A stretch of 64,000 nt of DNA from Aurantiochytrium sp. KH105 (GCA_003116975.1 BGKB01000062.1:186001-250000); one strand, 5' to 3'; shown: positions 18,644 to 28,785, counted from the stretch's first letter. Made by a program: numbers and translations. The notes: generated by a model not told the origin, from the sequence alone.

Positions 18644-19975
18644 ATGGCGCCCGGGCGCCGGGATGCCGAGGATGGAGATGGGGGTGGTACCTCCGTCGGC
18701 GCCCGGACCAGGTCTGCCATGCCGGGCCGCGACGCCGCGCGGCGGGAGCTCGCGGAGGACCGCGGCAGGGACCGCGATGCCGACGCAGACGCAGGCGCAG
18801 ACGCGGCGACCGCGACCTCGGCGCGCAGCACCGAGAGCGTGTCGCTGACGGCAGAAACGTGCGACGGGGCGTTTGAACCGGAGAGGGCGCAATTCGGAAT
18901 TCCCGAGGAGAGCCTGCACCTCTGCAGCGTGCGCCTGCTGGAGCTGGATGGAGCGCTGCGCAGAGACGTCTTCTCGTGCCGATGCCCCGACCAACTGGCG
19001 TGTCTGGAACAAAGGGTTATTCACGCCGACGATTCTGCAAGTGGGCACAGCGCCAATGGGACGAATTCCGGTCGTCACATTGTTGAGCACGGCGCCTGCG
19101 TGTCAGCCTCGACGAGCTACTGCGGCGCGCAAATGTGGCCCAGACTAGAGTTTTGGCAGCATTTCAGGCTCGGCGACACCGTTCTGGGCCCTATTCTCGC
19201 CACGAACCAAGCCCCATTGTGCCACTTGAGCTTTCGTCCCACACATGAGAATATCTATGACCCCGGAATTCACAACATCTTCTCCTGCAGCTGCCCGGGT
19301 CACTTTACCTGCCAGCGAGAGACCTTTGCATTGACGCTCGACCTCTCGTCCACGTTGAAAGACGAGAAAATTCAAGATTACTACGTCTCTGTCGGGCATT
19401 GTTCGGCGCCCAGCCACGTGATCGAGAGCTCACTCATGCTTTTTCTCCCATTCGCTTTTGCAGGCGCCATTGCTTTGCTGGGATTCATTATCAAGGCTCT
19501 TTGGAATGGCACAGATTTGAGCAATTTCGACATGCCCTCCTTTCTGGGCCGCCTTCCTGGTTTCCAGCGCGTGTCCCGCACCGACCCGGATCAGGGCGTC
19601 GAGCTCCTCAGCGAAGCCTGTCGGGGCGCGGACGCAGCCCGGTCTTCGCGTGGTCAATTCGAACGCACCTCGATCGACGGCGAGCGCGGCGCCACCTCTC
19701 ACGCCGACGTTCGTGTTGGCCTCCTCGAGAGCGACAGCCGGCGTGGCCGCAACGAGAGACGGCGTGGTGACAAGCCCACCCGGGGCCGCGGCGGTCGCGA
19801 TGGCGAGGACGACGACGGCTACGACTCTACGGGAAGCTTCGATTTTTACGATGATCTTGATGACGGATCGTTTGAGGACGGCCACGCCCCGCGTCGGAGT
19901 CGGCGGCGCGACCGATTTTCCCAGAACAAGCAGCCCGAGCTCGAGGTCCCGCTCACCGTGCGATACGACGAGTAG
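18644..19975 (+). CDS. putative single-pass membrane protein with duplicated cysteine module
   Basis: A 443-residue frame starting at GAGATGGCG. Residues 1-70 are low in complexity. Residues 73-253 hold twelve cysteines. Two copies of a five-cysteine module are visible: C94, C112, C114, C120, C152 and C193, C215, C217, C223, C253, each containing FSC-x-CP-x4-C. One hydrophobic helix follows (about 262-286), then a polar tail with Arg/Asp-rich stretches (DEDDDGYDST-like acidic cluster about 385-415). The likely topology is cysteine domain outside or in the lumen and the tail in the cytosol. No N-terminal signal peptide is visible, so an upstream exon may be missing. I recognise no family. Confidence 0.65.
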   Translation: MAPGRRDAEDGDGGGTSVGARTRSAMPGRDAARRELAEDRGRDRDADADAGADAATATSARSTESVSLTAETCDGAFEPERAQFGIPEESLHLCSVRLLELDGALRRDVFSCRCPDQLACLEQRVIHADDSASGHSANGTNSGRHIVEHGACVSASTSYCGAQMWPRLEFWQHFRLGDTVLGPILATNQAPLCHLSFRPTHENIYDPGIHNIFSCSCPGHFTCQRETFALTLDLSSTLKDEKIQDYYVSVGHCSAPSHVIESSLMLFLPFAFAGAIALLGFIIKALWNGTDLSNFDMPSFLGRLPGFQRVSRTDPDQGVELLSEACRGADAARSSRGQFERTSIDGERGATSHADVRVGLLESDSRRGRNERRRGDKPTRGRGGRDGEDDDGYDSTGSFDFYDDLDDGSFEDGHAPRRSRRRDRFSQNKQPELEVPLTVRYDE

Positions 19976-20314
19976 ACAGTTGCGCCAGTGACGGGGCCGC
20001 TTCACTGCCTTGTTCTTCCTCCTTTACTTTATATTCCAAATGGAGAATGCCAACAGCAACGTCCATTGCGACGTCTGTCTGCTCTGCCTCGTAGCGAGCA
20101 TGTACACATCAACCCATCACCACATCAATTATATATCATTTATTGGAATACTTTTATTTTTCGTGTCTCCGTGTGCTTTCGTTTGCATTGTTTGATCATG
20201 GACATCGCTTTCATTACCAATGCAAGGCCCGTCCTGTTGCGAGCCCTCATATTTGTGAGAAGACGGATCATGTCTCGGGGTGTGTAAGAAGCCATTTTCG
20301 TGGCTTGCCATCCT
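19976..20314. other. intergenic between convergent genes
   Basis: About 340 bp, AT-richer than its neighbours, the shared 3' flank of the membrane-protein gene (+) and the DUF4336 gene (-). Nothing else seen. Confidence 0.6.
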
Positions 20315-21208
20315 TTAGGCGTCCACGACCGTGGTCATGGACTGCATGGCCTTGGCCAGCTGCGCTGGAATTTCATCTGCGGTGACAACATCGCCATGTG
20401 CAACCACAATGGCCTCGAGGCGTACGGACTCATTCTTCACGAAGTTCGCCTCGATCCAGCGCCGCAAATGAGCCAAGTCCGGACACATGATGCGGCCAAT
20501 CGCAGTCATGCCAAGGTGACCCGTCGCAGAGCCAACGAGACTGCTGACGAAATCTGCCTTCTCTTCTTTGATGTTCCAGAGCAGGTCGTTAAAGACAGCT
20601 ACTTGACGACCAGCGGCACTTTTTTCCACAGGAAACAAGTACACCAGCTCGTCAAAACCGATTTGCGCGTCGGGTTCCAGTGCTTGGAAACCGAACTTTG
20701 AAGCAGCCTCTTCTGCCGTGACGGTAAAGTTGGTTTTGCAGGAGGTCACCTTTTTGGCCATGTTCGCCGGACACACAAAGCTTGCTTCCGGGTATGCCTC
20801 ACGATATGCATGTTCATCGAGGCGGTGGTGCATATTGGGGACGATGACACAGGCCACGGTGCCGAGGTCTTCGAGTGCAGCGCGCGTTTCCTTGTCCAAG
20901 CAAATAGGCGAATGGATGACGAGGTCGGATGAGTCGGGGACCCGCCACACGGTCATGTTGCGATTGAACCCCGGGCCTGGCTGCGGCAGCGTGCCCGAGA
21001 CCGTCCAGACATTGCGTGCCAGGCTCTGCAGCTTTCCATGCGGCAAAGCCTCGTACTTGCGCGAGGTATCGAGCTCGGGATCGCCCTCCTTTAGCATAGT
21101 CGCTTGCAGGAGCTTGCGTTTAACGCTGCGCGGCGCAAAGTATACTGTCGTCACTGTGCCGAGCACCAAGCTGGCGCTCAGGCCAACGACACGGAGCGCA
21201 AGCTCCAT
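20315..21208 (-). CDS. DUF4336 family protein (metallo-beta-lactamase-like fold, no metal site)
   Basis: A 297-residue protein with the order of motifs typical of DUF4336, a family known from cyanobacteria, algae, plants and many bacteria: a WTVSGTL segment, NMTVWRVPDSSDLVIHSPICLDKET (about 109-133), then LGTVACVIVPNMHHRLDEHAYREAYPEA with an N-x-x-H pair, and VFNDLLWN. The function of the family is not established. Residues 5-25 (ALRVVGLSASLVLGTVTTVYF) form one hydrophobic helix followed by RSVKRK, so the protein is probably anchored by its N-terminus. The start is ATG 21206-21208 (AAAATGG); the frame stays open about 35 codons upstream without another ATG. Confidence 0.8.
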   Translation of the reverse strand: MELALRVVGLSASLVLGTVTTVYFAPRSVKRKLLQATMLKEGDPELDTSRKYEALPHGKLQSLARNVWTVSGTLPQPGPGFNRNMTVWRVPDSSDLVIHSPICLDKETRAALEDLGTVACVIVPNMHHRLDEHAYREAYPEASFVCPANMAKKVTSCKTNFTVTAEEAASKFGFQALEPDAQIGFDELVYLFPVEKSAAGRQVAVFNDLLWNIKEEKADFVSSLVGSATGHLGMTAIGRIMCPDLAHLRRWIEANFVKNESVRLEAIVVAHGDVVTADEIPAQLAKAMQSMTTVVDA

Positions 21209-22285
21209 TTTCCACGTTTGCTTCGTGCTTCTTTGCGCGTTGCTGGTGCTGGTGCTGCTTCTGCTGGTTCCGTGGACGCTTGGTCCTCGAGGCTCGCTGG
21301 CTGTCGCTGCCAAGCAGGGTTCTCCCTGCTGCTGATATCTGTCTTTAGTAGCAGACCTGGGCCACCGCGCAAAGAGCTTCTGCGCGGTCTCGCTTGCTCA
21401 ACCGGTCCCTCACCCGCTCGCAGACGTCCCGCGCGCTGACTGCTCTCGTTCAAGGTCTGCGTGCAGCAGAAAAAGTATCCTTTTTTGCCGCCTCGAGGCG
21501 GATGCGTCCGGGCCATCTTCAAGGCACGCCTTTCGCCTTTCACACCTCTCCTCCAAAGACAGCGTCCGAGTCACGGTGCACGGAGGCTCACGCACGCGTC
21601 GTGCTGTATACACATCCCGAGTGCTCGATCTCGCCCTTCTTACACGCTGCTCTTGCATTTTGTTGGTCTTGGCCATCGGTCTTGCGCGAAGACAAGCACG
21701 AGACCATCCAAACTTTTGCAACCAAAAGAGACAAGATGTGAGTTGCAGAGAATTCCTGCTCAAGCTTTGCTCCGCATGAAAGGGAAAGAACAGAAAGGAG
21801 AAGGAAAAAGCCTCCTCGCAGGGTCGATCGAGCAAGCACCCCGCCGCAAGTCTCTAGCTAGCTAGGGCCTCGAGGCGGGTGCCGTATACGCATCGAAGAA
21901 CGCGGCGCAGAGTCGTTGCGCTCCTGCACTCCAAGGCTTGCTTGCCAGGCCCCTCCCTCTTCTGACGGTTGCCGCCGTTTCCCTGCTCCTTTCATTTGTT
22001 TACACTGTGTAATAAGGGTCCACATGATGTACGCGCTTGGTGCACCCCGTCTGGCGCGTACCGGACCCGGAGCGGCGCCGGGCAAAGGATCGCGAACCAG
22101 CCGGGTCCGGTAGGCGCTTCAGCGGCTCCAGTCTCCCCGGGGCAAGGAGGAGAGAGAGGAGAGGAGGAGGAGGAGGAGGAGGAAATGGACGAGGAGCAGG
22201 ACGCGCAGGCTGAGATCTTGCAGAACATCTTCGCGAGGCGCACGCACAAAGGCGCGCGGCGCGAGCGGCGGTGCGGGCGAGGTGG
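21209..22285. promoter_or_regulatory. divergent intergenic region, DUF4336 / ELMO-domain gene
   Basis: About 1.1 kb. No gene recognised. Near the ELMO gene is a purine tract (GGAGGA repeats, 22147-22184) and an ATG at 22185 in a strong context that opens another frame; see the ELMO entry. A GCTAGCTAG palindrome lies at 21856-21866. Confidence 0.4.
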
Positions 22286-23449
22286 ATGCGAGACGAGATG
22301 GAGCGAGAGGCGCTGCTCAGGGACCGGCGCGGGTCGCAGGAGGACGCGTACGCGCCGTACGGGGATGATATCGACGAGGAGGAGGAGGAAGACCTCTACT
22401 ACGGGACCGGCGTGACGAGCGCGGCCGCGAGCCCAAGCGTGGATGACGTGCGCGAGCGCAGCCTGCAGCGCGCGTGGAGGCGGCAGCAAAAGGCCAAGGG
22501 CTACGAGAACAAACAGCAGACCGACGGCGTGTGCCAACCGTGCATGGAGCGGGTCTGCCCGTTGCGCTATCTGCTCGATGTGCCGGAGCCCACGTGGCGG
22601 ATGGTGATCGGCGCGGGCGAGAGCGATCTGGAGAAAAGGACGCTCGCGCCCATCGCCCTCGCGAGCCTCCAGTCCTTTGACGGCACGCGCCGCGACGATA
22701 TGGCCCTCTTGCAAGAACTCTGGAAGCTGACGGTTCCGAGTTCCTCGCCCATCTCTTTTAAGCGCAAGTCCGAGGGCTGGAAGGAGATTGGGTTCCAGAG
22801 CGAGGACCCGATTTCTGACCTCCGCGGCTGCGGCATGCTTGGTCTTCGCGTGGCCGTTGCTGTTGCGCGCGACGCGCCCGAAGTCGTCAAGGGCATCCAA
22901 GACGCTCATCTTCTTTTCGGCGCCATTTGCATCAACATGACCGCTGTCGTGCTTTACCACCTGCGCATTTTGCACATTACTGCATTTGACAGCGAAAAGC
23001 GCGCGCTCATGGATCCCTCTTCCTTTCCTGTTGCCGGCATCGATCTTTCGCAGCAGGAATTGCAAATCAACCGCGCCGTCCAATTCGATGCTATGAAGGG
23101 TTTTATCGGGATCATTGACAGCTCGCGCGGTCAGCAGAGTGTGAGCAGTCGGAGCAGCCGAAGTAGCCGAAGCAGCGTCGCCACCACGGGCCCTGCTATC
23201 GACGAATCGGGCATTCGCACCTTTACGAGTGTCTGCACGGCGGGCATGACACTTGTGCTGCGCACCTGGCGTGAGCTTTTGGTGGTCAACCCGAATGCCA
23301 CCATGCTCAACTTTGGCACCGCTTTGTACTCTGCACGCGTCAACCTCGTGCACATGCTGGCCTGCAAGCCTCGCTCCCTCAAGATTCTTCAGGCCTGGGC
23401 CACGGACGCCCGCTCGCTCCTCATCGAGCCTTCTCGCGGCATTCCCTGA
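22286..23449 (+). CDS. ELMO-domain protein (ELMOD-like, predicted Arf/Arl-family GAP)
   Basis: The frame gives 387 residues from ATG 22286 (MRDEMERE) with an ELMO/CED-12 domain (PF04727). The diagnostic segment is WKEIGFQSEDPISDLRGCGMLGL (about 165-187), including the arginine of DxRG that serves GAP activity in ELMOD proteins. Short ELMO proteins of this size are ELMOD-type rather than the long ELMO1 type. A Ser/Arg linker (SRSSRSSRSS) near 290-300 interrupts the domain. The start is uncertain. A better-placed ATG at 22185 opens a frame (MDEEQDAQAEILQN) that overlaps out of register; a one-base deletion, a tiny intron or a uORF could explain this. Confidence 0.85.
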   Translation: MRDEMEREALLRDRRGSQEDAYAPYGDDIDEEEEEDLYYGTGVTSAAASPSVDDVRERSLQRAWRRQQKAKGYENKQQTDGVCQPCMERVCPLRYLLDVPEPTWRMVIGAGESDLEKRTLAPIALASLQSFDGTRRDDMALLQELWKLTVPSSSPISFKRKSEGWKEIGFQSEDPISDLRGCGMLGLRVAVAVARDAPEVVKGIQDAHLLFGAICINMTAVVLYHLRILHITAFDSEKRALMDPSSFPVAGIDLSQQELQINRAVQFDAMKGFIGIIDSSRGQQSVSSRSSRSSRSSVATTGPAIDESGIRTFTSVCTAGMTLVLRTWRELLVVNPNATMLNFGTALYSARVNLVHMLACKPRSLKILQAWATDARSLLIEPSRGIP

Positions 23450-24389
23450 CTCTCACCTTACCATACTTTATCTTCACTTTACTTTTGCGCCTACTTTACT
23501 TTTTCTTTAAACCCATCAACGTTCTTCCTGTTCCCCTCGCCTACGAGCTACGTTCTCGCTCACACTCTCGTAGGATTGATCCTGCCAAGGTGCTCGCTCG
23601 AAAAGCTTGTCATCGTTGTCTGCGACGCAGACGGAATCGCGGACTACCAAGGCCAAAGGACCTGCAAGGCCGGCCATCGAGGGCGATCCTTTTTGCAGAC
23701 TTGGAAGTCTCTAGTCTCTATGAGGCAAAAGTCAAGCCAAGCCAAAGCCAAGCCAAGCCGAGCCAAACAGAGCCGTCATCATCTCCACATCGTTGTCTTC
23801 TCGGGTGTCGCCTTCCCTCCTCTTACATCGAGGCAGCTAGCTACTGCTGCTGCTGCTGCTGCCGGGTCTTAGTAGAAACGTAGCAGCAGCCTAGCAGCAG
23901 TACCGCGTCTAGGCCTCTCTTAGGCCCCACTTATGCCGCGCACTGCTGCCCTGCTGCACGCCAAGAATCACCTAGCCGATATCTAGGCCCTCTTACGCGT
24001 CCAAGTCGTGGCAACCGCGAGCCATAACACCTTCTAGCTATTCACTACGGCCAACTCTCGCTGCGCGCACGACCGCCGCGAGGTTTTCCCTGCATACCCC
24101 CACTCTTCCTCCTACGAGCCAGCTCCACTCAGCTGCCCCCCTGCGCGCGGCGCTGCGCTCCAACTGCCTCCACTGACGGACGTTTCCAGCTGCATCCCCC
24201 ACGCCCCGACTCGGCAGGACCCAGTGGTCCTCCCGGCAGAACCCGCTGCTGCCCAGTGGCGCAGGAGGAGCAAATTAAGGCAGAGGCACCGAGGGGGCGC
24301 GGGCGCCAGGGGAGGGGCGCTGCCGCTCTTTGGCTGTCGCGGCAGCCGTAGACTTCGATCTCTCGATCCTTTCGCTATCGCTCGCACAG
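23450..24389. other. intergenic, 3' flank of ELMO gene and ATP5A upstream region
   Basis: About 940 bp. It contains AAGCC-type repeats (23732-23768), a CTG tract (about 23845-23865) and CAGCAG words at 23880-23905. The last 100 or so bases should be the ATP5A promoter and non-coding first exon, which ends in CACAG before the donor at 24390. No TATA element or coding frame recognised. Confidence 0.45.
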
Positions 24390-24825
24390 GTACGTCGCGC
24401 GCGCTCGCGCAGCGCCCCCCGCCGGCGCGCCTCGCCGCACGGAGCGCCTCTCCACGCGCCCCCGCCCTCCTCTCCCGCCCCGCGCGCCGTCGTCGGCCCC
24501 GCGCCGCGGTCGCAGCGGAGATGAGATGGAGTGGATGGAGCAAGCACCTCGCGCGCCGACGACCACCACGAGCTTGACCTGCTCGACGGTGGCCGCGCCG
24601 CCGCGGACGACGCCGACGACGCGCCGCAGAGATGCGGACACGCAGACGTGGACGGGAGGAGGCTCGCAAGATGCCTTCCCGCGCATTGTCTGTGGTCGTG
24701 GTCGGGCGCAATGGCTAGCCGCGAAAAGGTGCGGCTGTCAGGCTGGCATGGCAGACATAAGGGGCGCAAGGGCCCGAGAAGAAGGACGAAGACTGACCTT
24801 TTAACGCTCGAACGAACAATGACAG
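24390..24825 (+). other. predicted 5'-UTR intron of ATP5A
   Basis: Donor CACAG|GTACGTCG at 24390, identical in style to the certain introns in this window. Acceptor at ATGACAG (24825) or four bases later. A branch-site candidate CTGAC lies at 24793-24797. Length is about 436 bp. The 5' half is extremely GC-rich; a GATGG-rich patch (GAGATGAGATGGAGTGGATGG, about 24519-24540) lies some 130 bp inside. No transcript evidence is available here. Confidence 0.55.
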
Positions 24826-24860
24826 GCAGGAGTTTGCGCCGTAAAAACCTTTGAGGCAAG

Positions 24861-26531
24861 ATGAGCTTCACCCGCCGTGGTCTCATGGCCGCCTCGCGGC
24901 TCGGCCTTCGCCAGTCGCGCGTGGCCGTCGCCAAGAGCGGCGTCCAGCAGGCGACCCGCGTCCAGGCCGCCATGAACGGCGTCCGCGCCTTCTCCATGGG
25001 TGCTGCTGAGCTCAGCAACATCCTCGAGGACCGCATCGCCAACTACAACAAGGAGAACTCTGGTGTTTCCGTCGATGAGGTCGGCCACGTCATCTCGATT
25101 GGTGACGGTATCGCCCGTGTCTTCGGCCTCAACAAGGTCCAGGCCGGTGAGATGGTTGAGTTCGTCAACGCCGGTATCAAGGGTATGGCTCTGAACCTGG
25201 AGAACGACAACGTTGGTGTCGTGATTTTCGGTAACGATCGTCTGATCCTTGAAGGTGATGTGGTCAAGCGTACGGGTTCCATCGTCGATGTGCCCGTCGG
25301 CCGCGGCCTCCTCGGCCGCACCGTCGATGCCCTCGGTGAGCCCATTGACGGCAAGGGCTCCATCGATGCCGACCGCCGCGACCGTGTCGAGGTCAAGGCC
25401 CCCGGTATTCTTGCCCGCAAGTCCGTGCACGAGCCCATGCAGACCGGCCTCAAGGCCGTCGACTCGCTCATCCCCATTGGCCGTGGCCAGCGTGAGCTTG
25501 TGATTGGTGATCGCCAGACCGGCAAGACCGCCATTGCTGTGGACACCGTCATCAACCAGAAGGACCTCAACTCTGGTGACGACGAGGCCAAGAAGCTCTA
25601 CTGCGTGTACGTCGCCGTCGGCCAGAAGCGCTCCACTGTCGCCCAGATCGCCGCCAAGTTCGCCGAGTACGGCGCCGATGCCTACAGCATTGTCGTGGCC
25701 GCCACCGCCTCGGACTCTGCTCCCCTCCAGTACCTTGCCCCCTACGCCGGTGCCACCATTGGTGAGTACTTCCGTGACTCTGGCACCCATGCCGTCATCT
25801 TCTACGATGATCTTACCAAGCAGGCCGTCGCCTACCGTCAGATGTCGCTCCTCCTCCGCCGCCCCCCTGGCCGCGAGGCTTACCCCGGTGATGTCTTCTA
25901 CCTTCACTCGCGTCTCCTCGAGCGCGCCGCCAAGGTCTCTGATGACCTCGGCGCCGGCTCGCTCACCGCCCTCCCCGTCATTGAGACCCAGGCCGGTGAT
26001 GTGTCCGCCTACATTCCCACCAACGTGATTTCCATTACCGACGGTCAGATCTTCCTCGAGGCTGACCTCTTCCATCAGGGTATCCGCCCCGCCGTGAACG
26101 TCGGTCTCTCTGTGTCCCGCGTCGGCTCCGCCGCCCAGATCAAGGCCATGAAGCAGATCGCTGGTACCATCAAGCTCGAGCTTGCGCAGTACCGTGAGGT
26201 CGCTGCCTTCGCCCAGTTCGGTTCGGATCTCGATGCCGCCACCCAGCACCAGCTCAACCGCGGTGCCCGCCTCCAGGAGCTCCTCAAGCAGGGCCAGTAC
26301 CAGCCCATGGGCGTCCACGAGCAGGTTGTTGTTATCTTTGCCGGCGTGCGCGGCTTCCTTGACCCCATTGACCTCAAGAAGGTCGGTGAGTTCGAGGCTG
26401 GCTGGCTCAAGTACGTCAAGGACAACTACAGCGAGGTCCTCGAGGAGATCAAGACCAAGCAGCAGATCACCGACGACATCGAGTCCAAGCTCCAGAAGGC
26501 CGCTGAGGAGTTCTCCGCCACCTTCGCTTGA
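24861..26531 (+). CDS. ATP5F1A: ATP synthase F1 subunit alpha, mitochondrial
   Basis: A 556-residue protein, the usual length (human 553), single coding exon. The N-terminus [20 protein letters not shown] has the basic, hydroxylated, amphipathic form of a mitochondrial presequence, ending near [10 protein letters not shown]. The mature chain starts [10 protein letters not shown] and carries the Walker A GDRQTGKT (about 214-221), IIFYDDL-type Walker B region ([11 protein letters not shown], about 312-322), the [26 protein letters not shown] signature (about 331-356) and the arginine-finger segment [10 protein letters not shown] (about 415-424). Alpha subunits alternate with beta in the F1 hexamer of complex V. 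Codon choice is extreme (almost all third positions C or G), a mark of high expression, and creates a 505-codon open frame on the opposite strand. Confidence 0.98.
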   Translation: MSFTRRGLMAASRLGLRQSRVAVAKSGVQQATRVQAAMNGVRAFSMGAAELSNILEDRIANYNKENSGVSVDEVGHVISIGDGIARVFGLNKVQAGEMVEFVNAGIKGMALNLENDNVGVVIFGNDRLILEGDVVKRTGSIVDVPVGRGLLGRTVDALGEPIDGKGSIDADRRDRVEVKAPGILARKSVHEPMQTGLKAVDSLIPIGRGQRELVIGDRQTGKTAIAVDTVINQKDLNSGDDEAKKLYCVYVAVGQKRSTVAQIAAKFAEYGADAYSIVVAATASDSAPLQYLAPYAGATIGEYFRDSGTHAVIFYDDLTKQAVAYRQMSLLLRRPPGREAYPGDVFYLHSRLLERAAKVSDDLGAGSLTALPVIETQAGDVSAYIPTNVISITDGQIFLEADLFHQGIRPAVNVGLSVSRVGSAAQIKAMKQIAGTIKLELAQYREVAAFAQFGSDLDAATQHQLNRGARLQELLKQGQYQPMGVHEQVVVIFAGVRGFLDPIDLKKVGEFEAGWLKYVKDNYSEVLEEIKTKQQITDDIESKLQKAAEEFSATFA

Positions 26532-27733
26532 TTTTTCTGCCTAAGCTAAACCGCTAAACAACATTCACCCCAGCCCTCTGCCGGGACGACTAAATGATTG
26601 ATTTTCGCAGTGCAGTGCCGTGTCGTGCAATACCTTTTTCTTTTTTCCAAGTTCTTATTTGTGTCTATCTACAGGATCAGGATGTGGCGTGCTGTATGTG
26701 GATGGAGAAAGCGCGAGCATGTGTTCATGAATTATAATTCAGAAAGAAGAGTCGCTGCTTGAAAATGATCGTGCGGTGTGATTGTGCCCTGGATGCCGAA
26801 GGAGCATAGGTCCCTGTTGTTTTATTCCTTGCAAGCGATTGGATTCTATTGTCCGCGATGGAATGACGTTGGCCTTTTGGTAAACCTCAAGTGAAAGCGA
26901 TCATATGTGAAAGCGCGATCATATGTGAAAGCGCGATCAAATGTGCAAGCGATCAAATGTGAAAGCGATCAAATGTGAAAAGCGATTAAATGTGAAAAGC
27001 GATCAAATGTGAATGCGCTCAGATGTGAAAGCGATCAAATTATGGCTCGGAGCAAAGGAAGGATGGATGACTTTGGCTCGTACTTCCTGCTTTTAAAAAG
27101 AATGCAATGCCTTGGGATGCCGTCCTTGACCCTTCATTGATCACAAAGACGAAGTGGGTAGTCTCAGCGATCTTGCGCCGGGAGGAAAGCTACGAAAAAG
27201 AGTAAGGAAAGCGGTCAAAGGATGGGCCTGTACAAAGAGAAGAAAGACGGTTTGACCTGGCTCATTATCTTTTTCATTTCTTTTTCCCGATATGCAACTC
27301 CTTGCGGTGCATACGATGACACCATCACGAAGACAAGTTTTTAGTTTTAGTAGAACAAAAGAAGAATGTTATCTCGCGACCCAAGTGACAGCACCTCATT
27401 TTCAACATGCATGTTCTACGGGAGCATCGAAAGTCGGCATTACTTTACGCCAAGTATGCAATGGCAACGTTGTGAGGAAATGAAAGAAGGCAGAAGAAAA
27501 AACCAGCAAAAACGACAAGAACAGACAGACGGTGAAAGTAAGCCTGCCAAGTCTGAATAGGCCAAAGGCGTAAAGAACAAAAGTAAAAGAAAGATGAAAG
27601 AAGGCAAGGCAAGGCGAGGCAAGGCAAGACAAGGAGAGTTGAAGATGTTGTGATTTGGTGGCCCTTGTACGCATAAGTCTCACGATAGGATAGGTATGTA
27701 GATTAAACGGGGCGAGAAAATGGTTTCATCAAA
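26532..27733. other. intergenic between convergent ATP5A and RPS15A, with minisatellite
   Basis: 1.2 kb of comparatively AT-rich DNA. A nine-copy minisatellite lies at 26891-27040. GGCAAGGCAAGGC repeats occur at about 27603-27630. Small open frames near 27292-27680 have no recognisable content. Confidence 0.55.
26891..27040 (+). repeat. minisatellite, 9 copies of a 16-18 bp unit
   Basis: Units of the form GTGAAAGCGATCAAAT, with length variants (GCGCGATC, AAAAGCG) and single substitutions. Copies in the middle are most alike. It lies about 360 bp past the ATP5A stop. Confidence 0.92.
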
Positions 27734-28126
27734 TCAATAGAAGAAGCCGAGGATCTTGCCACCAGTCTGCTTTCGCCGGGCCTCCTCGTGGTCCATGATA
27801 CCGGCCGAGGTGGTAAGGATAATGTGACCAAACTGGCGCGAGGGGAGCAGGTTACCCACCCACTTCTCAATATCGCCGACCTGGACGTCGAAACGGGGGC
27901 TAATGACACCGCACTTGTTAAGGCGGCCAGTGAGTTCAACAACAATCTTGCCCGAGCGATGGTCATCCACGACCTCGAACTCGCCAATGTAGCCGTGCGC
28001 CTGCATGACCTTGAGGAACTTGATGATCACCTTGGAGCAGGGGCGGATAAGGACCTGCTTCTTGCCGCGCTTCTCCGCGTTGGAGAGCGTCTTGAGAGCG
28101 TCCGCGAGGACGTTCATGCGCACCAT
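27734..28126 (-). CDS. RPS15A: 40S ribosomal protein S15a (uS8)
   Basis: A 130-residue protein, exactly the length of human RPS15A. It begins [33 protein letters not shown] and ends with [24 protein letters not shown], both nearly invariant in eukaryotes. uS8 binds the central domain of 18S rRNA in the small subunit. There is one coding exon. The start ATG 28124-28126 follows AGCAAAG. Just upstream a CTCGCAG acceptor (28137-28139) and a GTACGTGC donor at 28564 point to a 428-bp intron in the 5' UTR. Codon use is strongly biased to G/C endings as in ATP5A. Confidence 0.98.
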   Translation of the reverse strand: MVRMNVLADALKTLSNAEKRGKKQVLIRPCSKVIIKFLKVMQAHGYIGEFEVVDDHRSGKIVVELTGRLNKCGVISPRFDVQVGDIEKWVGNLLPSRQFGHIILTTSAGIMDHEEARRKQTGGKILGFFY

Positions 28127-28136
28127 CTTTGCTGGC

Positions 28137-28564
28137 CTGCGAGTCGAGCTACGACAGTGCTGTTACTACTCCTGTGATGCCACCAGAAGGAACGCAACCA
28201 AAACAGTTGTTTCAAGTTGACTCGCTCAGTGTCAGTCTTCGTGTCCGCGCAATCATCAATATTCGTCTTCTCCAGCCTGACAGCGCATCTGCCTTCCTCC
28301 TCTCCGCCCTCCGCCCTCTGCGCCTGCCCCTTTTCCCCTTGCTCGCGCCCTTGCTCGCGCTCTCGCAGGCCGCAAGGACGGAGACGACGAAGCGGGCGTG
28401 GCCATCCATCCATCCATCCATCCCTGCCGCCATCTCCATCCTCCCCGGCCTCGGCCCCACGCGCGGCGGCGCGGCCAGCCCCGCCGCCCGCGGCAGGGCC
28501 CCGCGCAGCCCGCCCTCAGCGGCCGCGCCCGCGCTCGCGCCGCCGCCCGCGCCCGCGCACGTAC
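28137..28564 (-). other. predicted 5'-UTR intron of RPS15A
   Basis: On the minus strand: exon end CCGAG, donor GTACGTGCGCGG at 28564, acceptor GACTCGCAG ending at 28137, then GCCAGCAAAG and the ATG. The 428-bp interval is very GC-rich near the donor and holds (GGAT)n on the sense strand (plus strand (CATC)n, 28402-28424) about 140 bp from the donor. Confidence 0.6.
28402..28424. repeat. (CATC)n tract inside the RPS15A leader intron
   Basis: Five perfect CATC units on the plus strand, read as GGAT on the RPS15A strand. The same motif sits in the RPS15 first intron (40853-40873). Confidence 0.85.
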
Positions 28565-28785
28565 CTCGGCTCCAGTCGATTGCAGAATGAATGATCGCGG
28601 CAAAGGGGCCAAGCAGGGCCTCCCTGCGCGCCTGCTTGGCGCCTAGCGGCGGCGGCCCGAATGAGTGGCCGATTGAAGGCGCCGCGCGGCAAAGGCGCGC
28701 AAGCAGGCGCCGCCGCCGCCCCGCTTTGCGCCCGCAGCGGTCGCAAACCCCGCCGCCACTCGCGGGCCCTGCGCGCGCCCGCGCA

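Noticed and set aside
21992-23353. 453-codon minus-strand frame opposite the ELMO gene
   Set aside because: Covers the ELMO gene in antisense; no motif and no start context.
24801-26318. 505-codon open frame on the minus strand opposite ATP5A
   Set aside because: It mirrors the codons of ATP5A, whose third positions are nearly all G or C, so antisense stops are rare. The translation has no domain and is rich in Gly, Leu, Asp and Val as expected for such a shadow.
26891-27040. CRISPR-like array
   Set aside because: The units are contiguous without unique spacers, and the genome is eukaryotic; this is a minisatellite.
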